A DNA stretch of 13,243 nucleotides from the NCBI GenBank assembly GCA_035273665.1, contig DATEOW010000138.1, positions 1 through 13,243 on the forward strand, written 5' to 3'. Source of the DNA: DATEEW01 sp035273665. GTDB taxonomy: Bacteria; Pseudomonadota; Gammaproteobacteria; Burkholderiales; SG8-39. The notes below the pieces were generated by a model. That model was not told where the DNA came from. It ran no database searches and worked only from the letters and a program-made list of their open reading frames with translations. Shown in pieces: positions 1 to 6,518 of the stretch. Positions within the stretch are counted from its first letter, which is position 1. Each line of letters begins with the position of its first letter. Both the position numbers and the translations under genes were made by a program.

Positions 1-1
1 G

Positions 2-1258
2 CACGCGGCGCTATTCCTGCTCGCTTGCGACGCCGGGGTGACACAAAGCGACGCGGATGTTTGGAATCGTCATTTAGCTGTCTCGCCAAATCGTCACGCG
101 AGCCGTCTGGTGGTTTTGAACAAGATCGACGCGCTGTGGGATGACCTTCGCAGCGACGCGGAAATCAGCGCAGAAATCGAAACGCAGCGTCTCCATACGG
201 CGATCACGCTGGGTTTACCGCCTTCACGAGTGCTGGCAGCGTCAGCCCAGAAAGCATTGACGGCGAAGATCAAGGGAGACGATGCACTGCTCGCGCGCAG
301 TCGTCTCCCCGAATTGGAACGCCGGCTCGCCGACGAGCTGATCCCCGGCCGACAGAACATCATGCGCGAAGCCGTACGCAGTGATCTGGAAGATTTATTG
401 GCCGGCACACGCGGCATTCTCAATTCACGTCTTCAAGCCGTACAGGAGCAAATCGCCGAATTGGGGTCCCTGCGCGGCCGCAACCTCGACGTGGTCGAAG
501 GCATGATGGCGCGCGTACGCGGCGACAAGGAGAGCTTTGAGAAAACGCTGCGTCGTTTTCAGGCGGTGCGCCGAATATTCGTGCAGCACACCGACACGCT
601 TTTCATCTCGCTGGGCATGGACGCGATCGTCGAAGAAGGCAGGCAGGTGTTGAAGAAAATGCGTCAGACGATGTTCAGCGCCGGGTTGAGCGCAGCGATG
701 AATGAATACTTCGACGCGGTACGCGGCAAACTGTCCTCCGCAGAAGAAAAGGTCATCGATATCCAGAGCATGATGGAAGCGATGTACCGCAAGTTCAGCG
801 AAGAGCACGGCCTGCAACTCAATACGCCGATGTCCTTTTCAATGCTCCGCTATCAGAAGGAATTCGATCGACTGGAACGCAACTTCCATACGCACTTCGA
901 TACCGCTGTGACGATGTTGACGACAGAAAAGCTCACGCTGATGCAGAAATTTTTCGAAACGCTCGTGAGCCAAGTCCGGCGCCTCTACGAATTTGCCAAT
1001 CGGGACGTCGACGCTTGGTTGCGGGCGATCCTTGCCCCGATGGAGACGCAGGTCCACGAACGCCAGCTGCAATTAAGAAGGCGGCTCGACTCGATCAAGA
1101 GAATCCACCGAGCGACTGATCAGCTCGAAGCGCGCATTACGGAATTGGAGCAGATGCAGTCGGATTTGGGGGCGCAGATGGCCGCCATTGGCTGTATCGC
1201 GGGCGACATGACCCGGGTACTCGAAACGCAAGAAATGCCGCTGGCCTTTGCAGCTTGA
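2..1258 (+). CDS. dynamin-like GTPase, C-terminal part (5' end outside window)
   Basis: The reading frame is open from the first bases of the window, so this is the last 418 residues of a longer protein. The GTP-binding loop and switch motifs lie upstream and are not seen. The fragment opens inside the G domain: a hydrophobic beta strand, then RLVVLNKIDAL with the guanine-specificity motif NKID at visible residues 40-43, then a SAQKAL segment that resembles the G5 loop. The rest is long, charged and mostly helical, with heptad-like stretches and a final coiled coil near visible residues 365-395, as expected for the stalk of bacterial dynamin-like proteins. These proteins hydrolyse GTP and remodel or stabilise membranes; the specific role here is unknown. 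It converges on coaD with only 4 bases between stop codons and no obvious terminator. Family assignment is fairly secure, function is not. Confidence 0.8.
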   Translation, partial: HAALFLLACDAGVTQSDADVWNRHLAVSPNRHASRLVVLNKIDALWDDLRSDAEISAEIETQRLHTAITLGLPPSRVLAASAQKALTAKIKGDDALLARSRLPELERRLADELIPGRQNIMREAVRSDLEDLLAGTRGILNSRLQAVQEQIAELGSLRGRNLDVVEGMMARVRGDKESFEKTLRRFQAVRRIFVQHTDTLFISLGMDAIVEEGRQVLKKMRQTMFSAGLSAAMNEYFDAVRGKLSSAEEKVIDIQSMMEAMYRKFSEEHGLQLNTPMSFSMLRYQKEFDRLERNFHTHFDTAVTMLTTEKLTLMQKFFETLVSQVRRLYEFANRDVDAWLRAILAPMETQVHERQLQLRRRLDSIKRIHRATDQLEARITELEQMQSDLGAQMAAIGCIAGDMTRVLETQEMPLAFAA

Positions 1259-1262
1259 GGGT

Positions 1263-1745
1263 TTAGCCGCTCTTCACTTTGGCCTTTAGTCGCGCCGCGA
1301 CTGCGGGGTGCACAAATTGCGATACGTCGCCACCGAGCACCGCGATTTCACGCACGATCGTCGCCGAAACAAATTGATATTGATCCGATGGCGTGAGGAA
1401 GACAGTTTCCACATCCGGAATAAGTGTTCGATTCATTCCCGCCATCTGAAACTCGTATTCAAAATCGGAGACGGCACGCAGGCCCCGGATGATGATCCGC
1501 GCCTGCTGTTCCAAGAGAAAATCCCGCAAGAGTCCAGCGAAGCTCGTGACCTCGACATTGGGGTGAGGTGACAGTACTTCGCGGGCCATCGCGACGCGCT
1601 CGTCGAGCGTGAAAAAGGGTTGCTTCCCCCGGCTATCGGCCACGCCGACGACGACGCCGGTAAAAAGGCGAGAGGCACGGCGCACAAGATCTTCGTGGCC
1701 TCGTGTCAGCGGGTCGAAAGTCCCGGGGTAAACCGCTCTATTCAT
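1263..1745 (-). CDS. coaD: phosphopantetheine adenylyltransferase CoaD
   Basis: The enzyme transfers AMP from ATP to 4'-phosphopantetheine, giving dephospho-CoA, the penultimate step of coenzyme A synthesis in the cytoplasm. The 160-residue protein matches the usual bacterial length (159 in E. coli). Family motifs are present in order: YPGTFDPLTRGH at residues 6-17 with the nucleotidyltransferase T-x-G-H signature at 14-17, Lys41, the RGLR motif at 87-90, YEFQMAGMNR at 97-106, and SATIVRE at 127-133 near the nucleotide phosphates. The ATG lies inside the last codons of rsmD, an 8-base overlap (1738-1745), so translation is probably coupled to rsmD. The stop faces the dynamin-like gene 4 bases away. 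Recognition is secure. Confidence 0.97.
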   Translation of the reverse strand: MNRAVYPGTFDPLTRGHEDLVRRASRLFTGVVVGVADSRGKQPFFTLDERVAMAREVLSPHPNVEVTSFAGLLRDFLLEQQARIIIRGLRAVSDFEYEFQMAGMNRTLIPDVETVFLTPSDQYQFVSATIVREIAVLGGDVSQFVHPAVAARLKAKVKSG

Positions 1746-2307
1746 ATTGTTCGTCCGCCGCGTATTGGAAGAGATAAAAGTAAACGCCGCCTGCTCGACC
1801 CGATTTCAAAACTTGCCAGCCCGGTTGCGCCGCAATGGCACGATCGTTTTCAGCATATACGAGCGCCCCGGCCGCAAGACGAGCGGGCAATAAAGGCCAA
1901 ACCTGTTTCAACAACTCGCTGCCATACGGCGGATCGACGAAAACGATGTCGTACTGCTCATGATCGGCGCGTAGGAATTCTAGCGCATCGGCACGTAGCA
2001 ACCGCAAATGTTGCCCAGCATCGAGCTTCTCGGCGTTACGTTGCAACGATCGATAGACAACCGCCGCTTTCTCCACCATGCAAAGCTTCATCGCGTTGCG
2101 CGAAAGCGCCTCGAAACCGAGCCCCCCGGCGCCCGCGAACAAATCAAGGCAACGTTTGCCGCTGAGGTCCTGATCTAACCAATTAAATAGGGTCTCCCGC
2201 ACGCGGTCCGGCGTCGGCCGCAAGCCCTCGGCAGGCGGAAACTCGATGATGCGGCTACGCCATCGGCCACCGATGATCCGAATGCGGTTCGACGTTGATA
2301 TAGGCAT
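1738..2307 (-). CDS. rsmD: 16S rRNA (guanine966-N2)-methyltransferase RsmD
   Basis: This predicted SAM-dependent enzyme methylates the N2 of G966 in 16S rRNA during small-subunit assembly. The 189-residue protein shows the family landmarks: IIGGRWR at residues 11-17, the RPTPDRVRETLFNWL block at 30-44, the SAM-binding DLFAGAGGLGFEALSR at 55-70, the acidic ribose contact in MVEK at 77-80, and the catalytic DPPY at 125-128. It is the first gene of a leftward pair with coaD, a common bacterial pairing. The region upstream of its ATG is shared with the divergent ftsY. No strong Shine-Dalgarno is seen before the ATG, but no better start fits the conserved N-terminus. Confidence 0.96.
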   Translation of the reverse strand: MPISTSNRIRIIGGRWRSRIIEFPPAEGLRPTPDRVRETLFNWLDQDLSGKRCLDLFAGAGGLGFEALSRNAMKLCMVEKAAVVYRSLQRNAEKLDAGQHLRLLRADALEFLRADHEQYDIVFVDPPYGSELLKQVWPLLPARLAAGALVYAENDRAIAAQPGWQVLKSGRAGGVYFYLFQYAADEQYE

Positions 2308-2331
2308 AAAGACCGGCGGCTAAATTGCATC

Positions 2332-2340
2332 TGTTAAAAT
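2332..2340 (+). promoter_or_regulatory. candidate extended -10 promoter for ftsY
   Basis: In the 81-base divergent gap between rsmD and ftsY, TGT-TAAAAT (TG at 2332-2333, hexamer 2335-2340) matches an extended -10 element, with five of six bases of TATAAT. No good -35 hexamer lies 16-18 bases upstream, which extended -10 promoters can tolerate. Transcription would begin near 2347, giving a leader of about 40 bases before the ftsY ATG. This is inferred from motif matching only. Confidence 0.35.
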
Positions 2341-2388
2341 CCTTGCGCATATTAGCCTCCCTTTACGCGCAGTTCAGTGCAATCGAGC

Positions 2389-3366
2389 ATGTTCGGCTTC
2401 CTCAAGAAAAAATCCGATTCGACCTTACCGCCTTCCGGGCCAACGCCCGCTTCAGAGGGCGCACAGGAAGCATCCTGGTACGACCGACTCAAGCAGGGCT
2501 TAAGTAAAACCGGCGCTCAGCTCAGTGGCTTGTTCGGTGGTAGTCGCATCGACGACGCGTTGTTCGAAGAGTTGGAGTCCGCGCTACTTTGCGCCGACAC
2601 TGGGTTGGAGGCGACGCAGTTTCTCTTGGCACAGTTGCGCGCTCGGGTCCGCAAAGACAAGTTGGAGACGCCGGCGCAACTGAGGGAAGCCTTAATCGAT
2701 GAGTTAAGCAAATTGCTTGAGCCTTTGGAAACGGAATTGGATGCGCATGGCGCTAAGCCCTTCGTCGTTATGATTGCCGGCGTGAATGGCGCAGGTAAAA
2801 CAACGTCCATCGGCAAACTTGCCAAACTTTTTCAGAGAGAAGATCTCTCCGTGCTACTCGCGGCCGGCGACACGTTTAGAGCTGCCGCACGCGAACAATT
2901 GGCCATCTGGGGAGAACGCAATAACGTCGCTGTGATCACACAACAAGGCGGTGACCCCGCAGCGGTCATTTACGACGCGATACGGGCCGCCCAAGCCCGC
3001 GCAACGGATGTAGTGATCGCCGACACGGCAGGGCGCCTACCGACGCAACTGCATCTAATGGAAGAACTAAAAAAAATCCGACGTGTGATTGCGAAAGCCG
3101 ATGCGACAGCGCCGCACGCAGTGTGGCTCGTGATAGACGCGAACACAGGCCAGAATGCCTTGAATCAGGTGAAGGCTTTCGACGACGCCCTTGGCTTGAC
3201 CGGGCTGATTCTCACGAAACTCGATGGCAGCGCAAAGGGTGGGGTGGTGGCTGCGATCGCACGCATCCGCCCTATCCCACTCTTGTTTATCGGCGTGGGT
3301 GAAGGTGTAGATGATCTACGCCCCTTTGCTGCGCGCGATTTTGCCAAAGCTTTGCTGGACGCATGA
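2389..3366 (+). CDS. ftsY: signal recognition particle receptor FtsY
   Basis: FtsY is the SRP-receptor GTPase that docks ribosome-Ffh complexes at the inner membrane for co-translational insertion of membrane proteins. I chose the ATG at 2389, giving 325 residues that begin MFGFLKKK, the usual hydrophobic-basic membrane-targeting start; an in-frame GTG at 2377 adds only four residues. The N domain is followed by the G domain with the P-loop GVNGAGKT at 131-138, DTFRAAA from 161, DTAGR at 212-216, and TKLDGSAKGG at 276-285. The acidic A domain is very short: E. coli FtsY has 497 residues, whereas this one has only a few dozen before the N domain, as in many non-enteric bacteria. It heads the ftsY-ftsE-ftsX series. 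Confidence 0.97.
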   Translation: MFGFLKKKSDSTLPPSGPTPASEGAQEASWYDRLKQGLSKTGAQLSGLFGGSRIDDALFEELESALLCADTGLEATQFLLAQLRARVRKDKLETPAQLREALIDELSKLLEPLETELDAHGAKPFVVMIAGVNGAGKTTSIGKLAKLFQREDLSVLLAAGDTFRAAAREQLAIWGERNNVAVITQQGGDPAAVIYDAIRAAQARATDVVIADTAGRLPTQLHLMEELKKIRRVIAKADATAPHAVWLVIDANTGQNALNQVKAFDDALGLTGLILTKLDGSAKGGVVAAIARIRPIPLLFIGVGEGVDDLRPFAARDFAKALLDA

Positions 3367-3373
3367 GCATCAC

Positions 3374-4033
3374 GTGAGCGTCATCCGGTTCAACCACGTC
3401 AGTAAACGTTATCCTGGCGGCTATCCCGGCGTGCATGATCTCTCGCTCGATATTGAGGCCGGCGAAATGCTTTTTGTGACCGGCCACTCAGGTGCAGGCA
3501 AAAGCACTTTACTCAAACTCATCGCTCTCATCGAGCGCCCTACCTCCGGCACGTTATTGGTCAATGGCCAGAACGTCGGGGTCATGCGTTCGGCGGCAAT
3601 TCCGTTCATGCGCCGCAATCTCGGCATTATTTTCCAAGACCAAAAACTCCTGTACGACCGGAGCGTATTCGACAACGTTCTGTTACCGCTGCAGGTATGC
3701 GGCCATCCGCCTCGCGAAGCTTTGAAGCGTGCGCGAGCCGCTTTGGACAAAGTGGGGCTGCTCGAACGAGATAAAGCGAATCCCATTGCCTTGTCGGGCG
3801 GCGAGCAGCAACGCTTATGCATCGCACGAGCAATCGTCCACCGCCCGAGCATTCTTATTGCCGATGAACCGACTGCTAATCTGGATGGGGATACGGCCGG
3901 CCAAGTGATGGATATTTTCAAGTCCTTCCATCAAGTCGGCGTGACCGTACTGGTCGCCACACATGACCTCGGTCTCGTCTCTCGCTACGCGAGCCGAACA
4001 GTTCATCTTGACCAAGGCAAGCTCGCCGCATGA
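3374..4033 (+). CDS. ftsE: cell division ATP-binding protein FtsE
   Basis: FtsE is the cytoplasmic ATPase of the FtsEX complex, which couples ATP hydrolysis at the divisome to activation of septal peptidoglycan hydrolases. I place the start at the GTG at 3374, giving 219 residues; the upstream in-frame codons overlap ftsY and encode nothing conserved. The ABC motifs are complete: Walker A GHSGAGKST at 37-45, the Q-loop in IFQDQKLL, signature LSGGEQQ at 140-146, Walker B ILIADEP at 160-166 with catalytic Glu165, the D-loop NLD, and switch His197. Its stop overlaps the ftsX start as ATGA (4030-4033). The start region is odd, with a four-codon mini-ORF bridging ftsY and ftsE (see findings). A well-spaced Shine-Dalgarno is lacking, so coupling to upstream translation is likely. 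Confidence 0.95.
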   Translation: MSVIRFNHVSKRYPGGYPGVHDLSLDIEAGEMLFVTGHSGAGKSTLLKLIALIERPTSGTLLVNGQNVGVMRSAAIPFMRRNLGIIFQDQKLLYDRSVFDNVLLPLQVCGHPPREALKRARAALDKVGLLERDKANPIALSGGEQQRLCIARAIVHRPSILIADEPTANLDGDTAGQVMDIFKSFHQVGVTVLVATHDLGLVSRYASRTVHLDQGKLAA

Positions 4034-4941
4034 AAGCCTGGCTTCGTCATCACAGTCGAAGCTTGAAGGGGGCTTTGCTGCGTTTTGCCCGAGCACCATT
4101 CGCGACCTTGCTGAACGCTTTCGCCATCGCCTTGAGCTTGGCCCTCCCGCTTTGCGCATATATCGTTGTGTTCAATCTGCAAAGCCTCTCCGGTCATGCG
4201 TCGGACAAGGCGCCCCAATTGAACGTCTTCTTGCAGCCTGATTCCGGCGTCTCGGCGCAACGCGCATTGGAGAACACGATCCGGGAATCGCCCGCGGTGC
4301 GCGAACTGCGGTTCATTAGCAAGGAAGAGGCTTTAAAGGCGTTGAAACGCGACGGCGAAATGGCGGAGATCGCAGCGCTCCTGCAAACAAATCCCCTGCC
4401 GGACGCCTTCGTGGCGGAATTGCGGCCCGAGGCCGCCCGCGAGGCAGAGTTGCTCACTGCTCAGCTTCGAGCCCACAAGGCGGTGGCAAAGGTTCAACTG
4501 GATACGGAGTGGTTGCAGCGCCTGCAAATGATTTTGAGCCTCGGCAAACTTGCGATTGGCCTCTTGGCGGGATTGCTCGCCCTTGCCCTGGTCGCGGTGA
4601 CTTTCAATACCGTCCGTATGCAGATACTCACCCAGCGCACGGAAATCGAAGTCAGCCTGCTCATCGGCGCTACGAGCGCATACATTCGCCGCCCATTTTT
4701 CTATCAGGGCGCCTTGTTAGGCCTTGTTGGCGGCGGTTTGGCCCTCGCGATTGTGATTGCCGCCGGCGTCGTACTGAACCCTCAAGTAGAAGCACTTGCC
4801 CAAGCCTACGGAACCGCTTTCCGGCTGGAACTCCCGCCTGCGGTTGATCTGTTAGCGCTCATGGTGTTCTCAGGCTTCCTAGGATGGTTAGGGGCCTGGT
4901 TGTCAGTAAGTAGACACTTACATTCCTTTGCGCCGAGCTGA
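4030..4941 (+). CDS. ftsX: cell division protein FtsX (permease-like)
   Basis: FtsX is the inner-membrane partner of FtsE. Its periplasmic loop recruits and activates hydrolase regulators such as EnvC, while FtsE drives conformational change. The 303-residue protein has the expected topology: a cytoplasmic basic N-terminus, TM1 at about residues 25-48, a periplasmic domain of roughly 120 residues containing the conserved NVFLQPDSG and FISKEEAL segments, then TM2 near 170-193, TM3 near 225-248 and TM4 near 271-293. Between TM2 and TM3 is the characteristic stretch NTVRMQILTQRTEIEVSLLIGAT. It starts within the ftsE stop (ATGA), so the two are translationally coupled. It is followed by the 85-base rpoH control region with no clear terminator. 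Confidence 0.95.
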   Translation: MKAWLRHHSRSLKGALLRFARAPFATLLNAFAIALSLALPLCAYIVVFNLQSLSGHASDKAPQLNVFLQPDSGVSAQRALENTIRESPAVRELRFISKEEALKALKRDGEMAEIAALLQTNPLPDAFVAELRPEAAREAELLTAQLRAHKAVAKVQLDTEWLQRLQMILSLGKLAIGLLAGLLALALVAVTFNTVRMQILTQRTEIEVSLLIGATSAYIRRPFFYQGALLGLVGGGLALAIVIAAGVVLNPQVEALAQAYGTAFRLELPPAVDLLALMVFSGFLGWLGAWLSVSRHLHSFAPS

Positions 4942-4970
4942 GATCGGTTTCGAGCGAACCGAACCTAGGA

Positions 4971-4997
4971 TTAGCACTCTAAACGCCGGACTGCTAA
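4971..4997. promoter_or_regulatory. CIRCE operator (HrcA-binding inverted repeat) upstream of rpoH
   Basis: The left arm is TTAGCACTC at 4971-4979 and the right arm is GACTGCTAA at 4989-4997, separated by exactly 9 bases. The CIRCE consensus is TTAGCACTC-N9-GAGTGCTAA, so the left arm is perfect and the right arm has a single change (C for G at its third base). CIRCE is bound by the repressor HrcA, which normally controls groESL or dnaK operons. Here the element lies in the gap between ftsX and rpoH, ending 29 bases before the rpoH ATG, and it spans the candidate promoter. Binding by HrcA should repress rpoH. hrcA itself is not in the window. Confidence 0.85.
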
Positions 4998-5000
4998 TAT
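4971..5000 (+). promoter_or_regulatory. candidate rpoH promoter overlapping CIRCE
   Basis: A possible extended -10, TGC-TAATAT (TG at 4992-4993, hexamer 4995-5000), lies 18 bases downstream of TTAGCA (4971-4976), which matches four of six bases of the TTGACA -35. The two hexamers coincide with the arms of the CIRCE repeat, so bound HrcA would directly block RNA polymerase. Transcription would start near 5007, leaving a leader of about 20 bases that begins close to the Shine-Dalgarno. Motif inference only; rpoH could also be read through from ftsX. Confidence 0.4.
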
Positions 5001-5008
5001 TCGCATTC

Positions 5009-5014
5009 AGGAGG
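5009..5014 (+). promoter_or_regulatory. Shine-Dalgarno of rpoH
   Basis: AGGAGG, a perfect Shine-Dalgarno, lies 12 bases before the ATG at 5027. The spacing is somewhat long, but no other start codon fits. It fixes the rpoH start at MSNALTVPLN and excludes the longer in-frame extension back to 4928, which would overlap ftsX. Confidence 0.8.
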
Positions 5015-5026
5015 TTTAGTCACCAT

Positions 5027-5893
5027 ATGAGTAACGCTCTGACTGTCCCTTTAAACACCCTGCCCTCGCCCGCCGCGGCGGCGAGCATTGAGCACTACAT
5101 CCAGGCCGTAAATCGTCTGCCGATCTTGAGTGTCGAGCAGGAGCAAAATCTCGCCCATCGTTTCAAAGATGAAAACGACTTGGAAGCTGCTCGCCAGCTG
5201 GTGTTGTCGCATCTGCGCGTAGTGGTCGCCGTGGCGCGCGGCTACCTGGGCTACGGCCTGCCGCATGCCGATCTGATCCAGGAGGGCAATATCGGCTTGA
5301 TGAAAGCCGTGAAGCGCTTCGATCCGACCCGCGGTGTCCGTCTCGTGTCTTTCGCGATCCACTGGATCAAAGCGGAGATGCATGAGTACATTCTGCGCAA
5401 TTGGCGGCTGGTTCGTCTGGCCACGACCAAAGCACAGCGCAAGCTGTTCTTCAACTTGAGGAGTATGCGTTCGGGCCTCAGCACACTTAGCCCGGATGAA
5501 GTGCAGCGGATCGCAAGTGCGCTGAATGTTCGCCCGGAAGATGTAACGGAGATGGAAACGCGCATGACGGGGCAAGACATCGGCCTTGAACCTTCAAGTG
5601 ACGACGAAGAAGAGAGCTTTGCGCCGATCGCTTATCTGACGGACCCGGATAACGAGCCGTCATTAGTAATCGAAAACGAAGAGCATGAGCGCCTGCGTTC
5701 GGAAGGATTGGGTACTGCGCTGCAAAGCCTCGACCCGCGAAGCCGCCGCATTATCGAAGCGCGTTGGTTGCGTGAAAAAGACGCAGCGACGCTGCACGAT
5801 CTCGCCGCCGAATTCAAAGTTTCGGCGGAACGCATTCGCCAGATCGAAGTAAAAGCCATGCAGAAGATGCGCGGTCTGATCGGCGCAACTTAA
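5027..5893 (+). CDS. rpoH: RNA polymerase heat-shock sigma factor RpoH (sigma-32)
   Basis: RpoH directs RNA polymerase to heat-shock promoters for chaperones and proteases. The 288-residue length is close to the E. coli protein (284). Region 1.2 (about 22-48) is followed by region 2 with the core-binding HADLIQEGNIGLMKAVKRFDP stretch around residues 80-100 and the -10 recognition segment ending WRLVR at 126-130. The diagnostic RpoH box QRKLFFNLR is at 137-145; it separates sigma-32 from other group sigma factors. Region 4.2, with DLAAEFKVSAERIRQIEVKAM, closes the protein. Its place after ftsYEX is the same as in E. coli. It is preceded by a CIRCE operator and a strong Shine-Dalgarno and followed by a strong terminator, so it is likely its own transcription unit, perhaps with read-through from ftsX. 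Confidence 0.97.
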   Translation: MSNALTVPLNTLPSPAAAASIEHYIQAVNRLPILSVEQEQNLAHRFKDENDLEAARQLVLSHLRVVVAVARGYLGYGLPHADLIQEGNIGLMKAVKRFDPTRGVRLVSFAIHWIKAEMHEYILRNWRLVRLATTKAQRKLFFNLRSMRSGLSTLSPDEVQRIASALNVRPEDVTEMETRMTGQDIGLEPSSDDEEESFAPIAYLTDPDNEPSLVIENEEHERLRSEGLGTALQSLDPRSRRIIEARWLREKDAATLHDLAAEFKVSAERIRQIEVKAMQKMRGLIGAT

Positions 5894-5910
5894 AGCGAGA
5901 TTTGCTCAAG

Positions 5911-5935
5911 AAAACCCGGGCTCCGCCCGGGTTTT
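5911..5935. terminator. bidirectional rho-independent terminator between rpoH and SCO1
   Basis: AAAACCCGGGC and GCCCGGGTTTT form an 11-base-pair stem with a three-base loop (TCC). On the plus strand it is followed by a T-rich stretch (TTTTGTATTTT) 17 bases after the rpoH stop. On the minus strand the stem is likewise followed by TTTTCTTG, six bases after the SCO gene stop. It can therefore end both convergent transcripts. Confidence 0.92.
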
Positions 5936-5941
5936 GTATTT

Positions 5942-6517
5942 TCAGCTTTGAGAAAGCAGAAGCTTGATGTCCTGCACAAGCGGTTCGGGCCCTTGACCGT
6001 TGCGAACATATAAACGCACGCGGCCTTCGGGATCGAAGATGTAAGTCGCCGCGCTGTGGTCCATCGAGTAACGATCCGGCGCGCTACCGGGCACCTTCTG
6101 ATAGAACACCTTGAACTCTTTTGCCGTACGCGCAATCGCCTCCGCATCTCCGGTCAAGCCCACGAAAGTCGGATCGAAAGCAGGCACATATTGCGCGAGC
6201 AATTGGGGCGTATCGCGCTCCGGATCGACAGTGATGAAAAGGACTTGGAAGCGATCGCCATCAGCGCCTAGCGCTTCTTTAACCGCTTTCATCTCGCTCA
6301 ATGTCGTGGGGCAAACGTCGGGGCAATGCGTAAAGCCAAAAAAGACCGCCAAGACTTTGCCGTGATAGTCCGCGAGCGTTCGGGTCTTGCCGTTGTGATC
6401 CACCAATCGGAAATCTTTGGCGAAATCGGAACCGGTGATGTCCGTGTTCTGAAAAGCACGCTGCATCTCACAGGCGGACAGAGCAAGGACCAAGCAGCCG
6501 ATTAAAAAGGCGCGCAT
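5942..6517 (-). CDS. SCO1/SenC family copper chaperone, predicted lipoprotein
   Basis: SCO proteins deliver copper to, or reduce the cysteines of, the CuA site of cytochrome c oxidase subunit II at the periplasmic face. The start at 6517 gives 191 residues beginning MRAFLIGCLVLALSAC: a short lipoprotein signal with lipobox LSAC at 13-16, so Cys16 would be lipidated. The thioredoxin-like fold carries the copper-binding CPDVC motif (Cys65, Cys69) in FGFTHCPDVCPTT and the third ligand His154 in MDHSAATYIF. The longer in-frame extension to 6655 overlaps ctaB and is out of character, so I reject it. It is the last gene of the SURF1-ctaA-ctaB-sco operon, one base after the ctaB stop, and ends at a strong terminator. 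Confidence 0.95.
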   Translation of the reverse strand: MRAFLIGCLVLALSACEMQRAFQNTDITGSDFAKDFRLVDHNGKTRTLADYHGKVLAVFFGFTHCPDVCPTTLSEMKAVKEALGADGDRFQVLFITVDPERDTPQLLAQYVPAFDPTFVGLTGDAEAIARTAKEFKVFYQKVPGSAPDRYSMDHSAATYIFDPEGRVRLYVRNGQGPEPLVQDIKLLLSQS

Positions 6518-6518
6518 C

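Noticed and set aside
1289..1301. Inverted repeat GTCGCG-C-CGCGAC near the coaD end as a possible terminator
   Set aside because: It lies within the coaD coding region, the central loop is too small for the full stem, and no T-tract follows on either strand.
1620..2165. 181-codon plus-strand open frame opposite coaD and rsmD
   Set aside because: Both genes on the other strand carry complete family motifs; this frame has low-complexity basic composition and no initiation site.
4928..5026. 33-residue N-terminal extension of RpoH
   Set aside because: It would begin inside ftsX and translate the CIRCE operator. The AGGAGG Shine-Dalgarno and the conserved sigma-32 start support the ATG at 5027.
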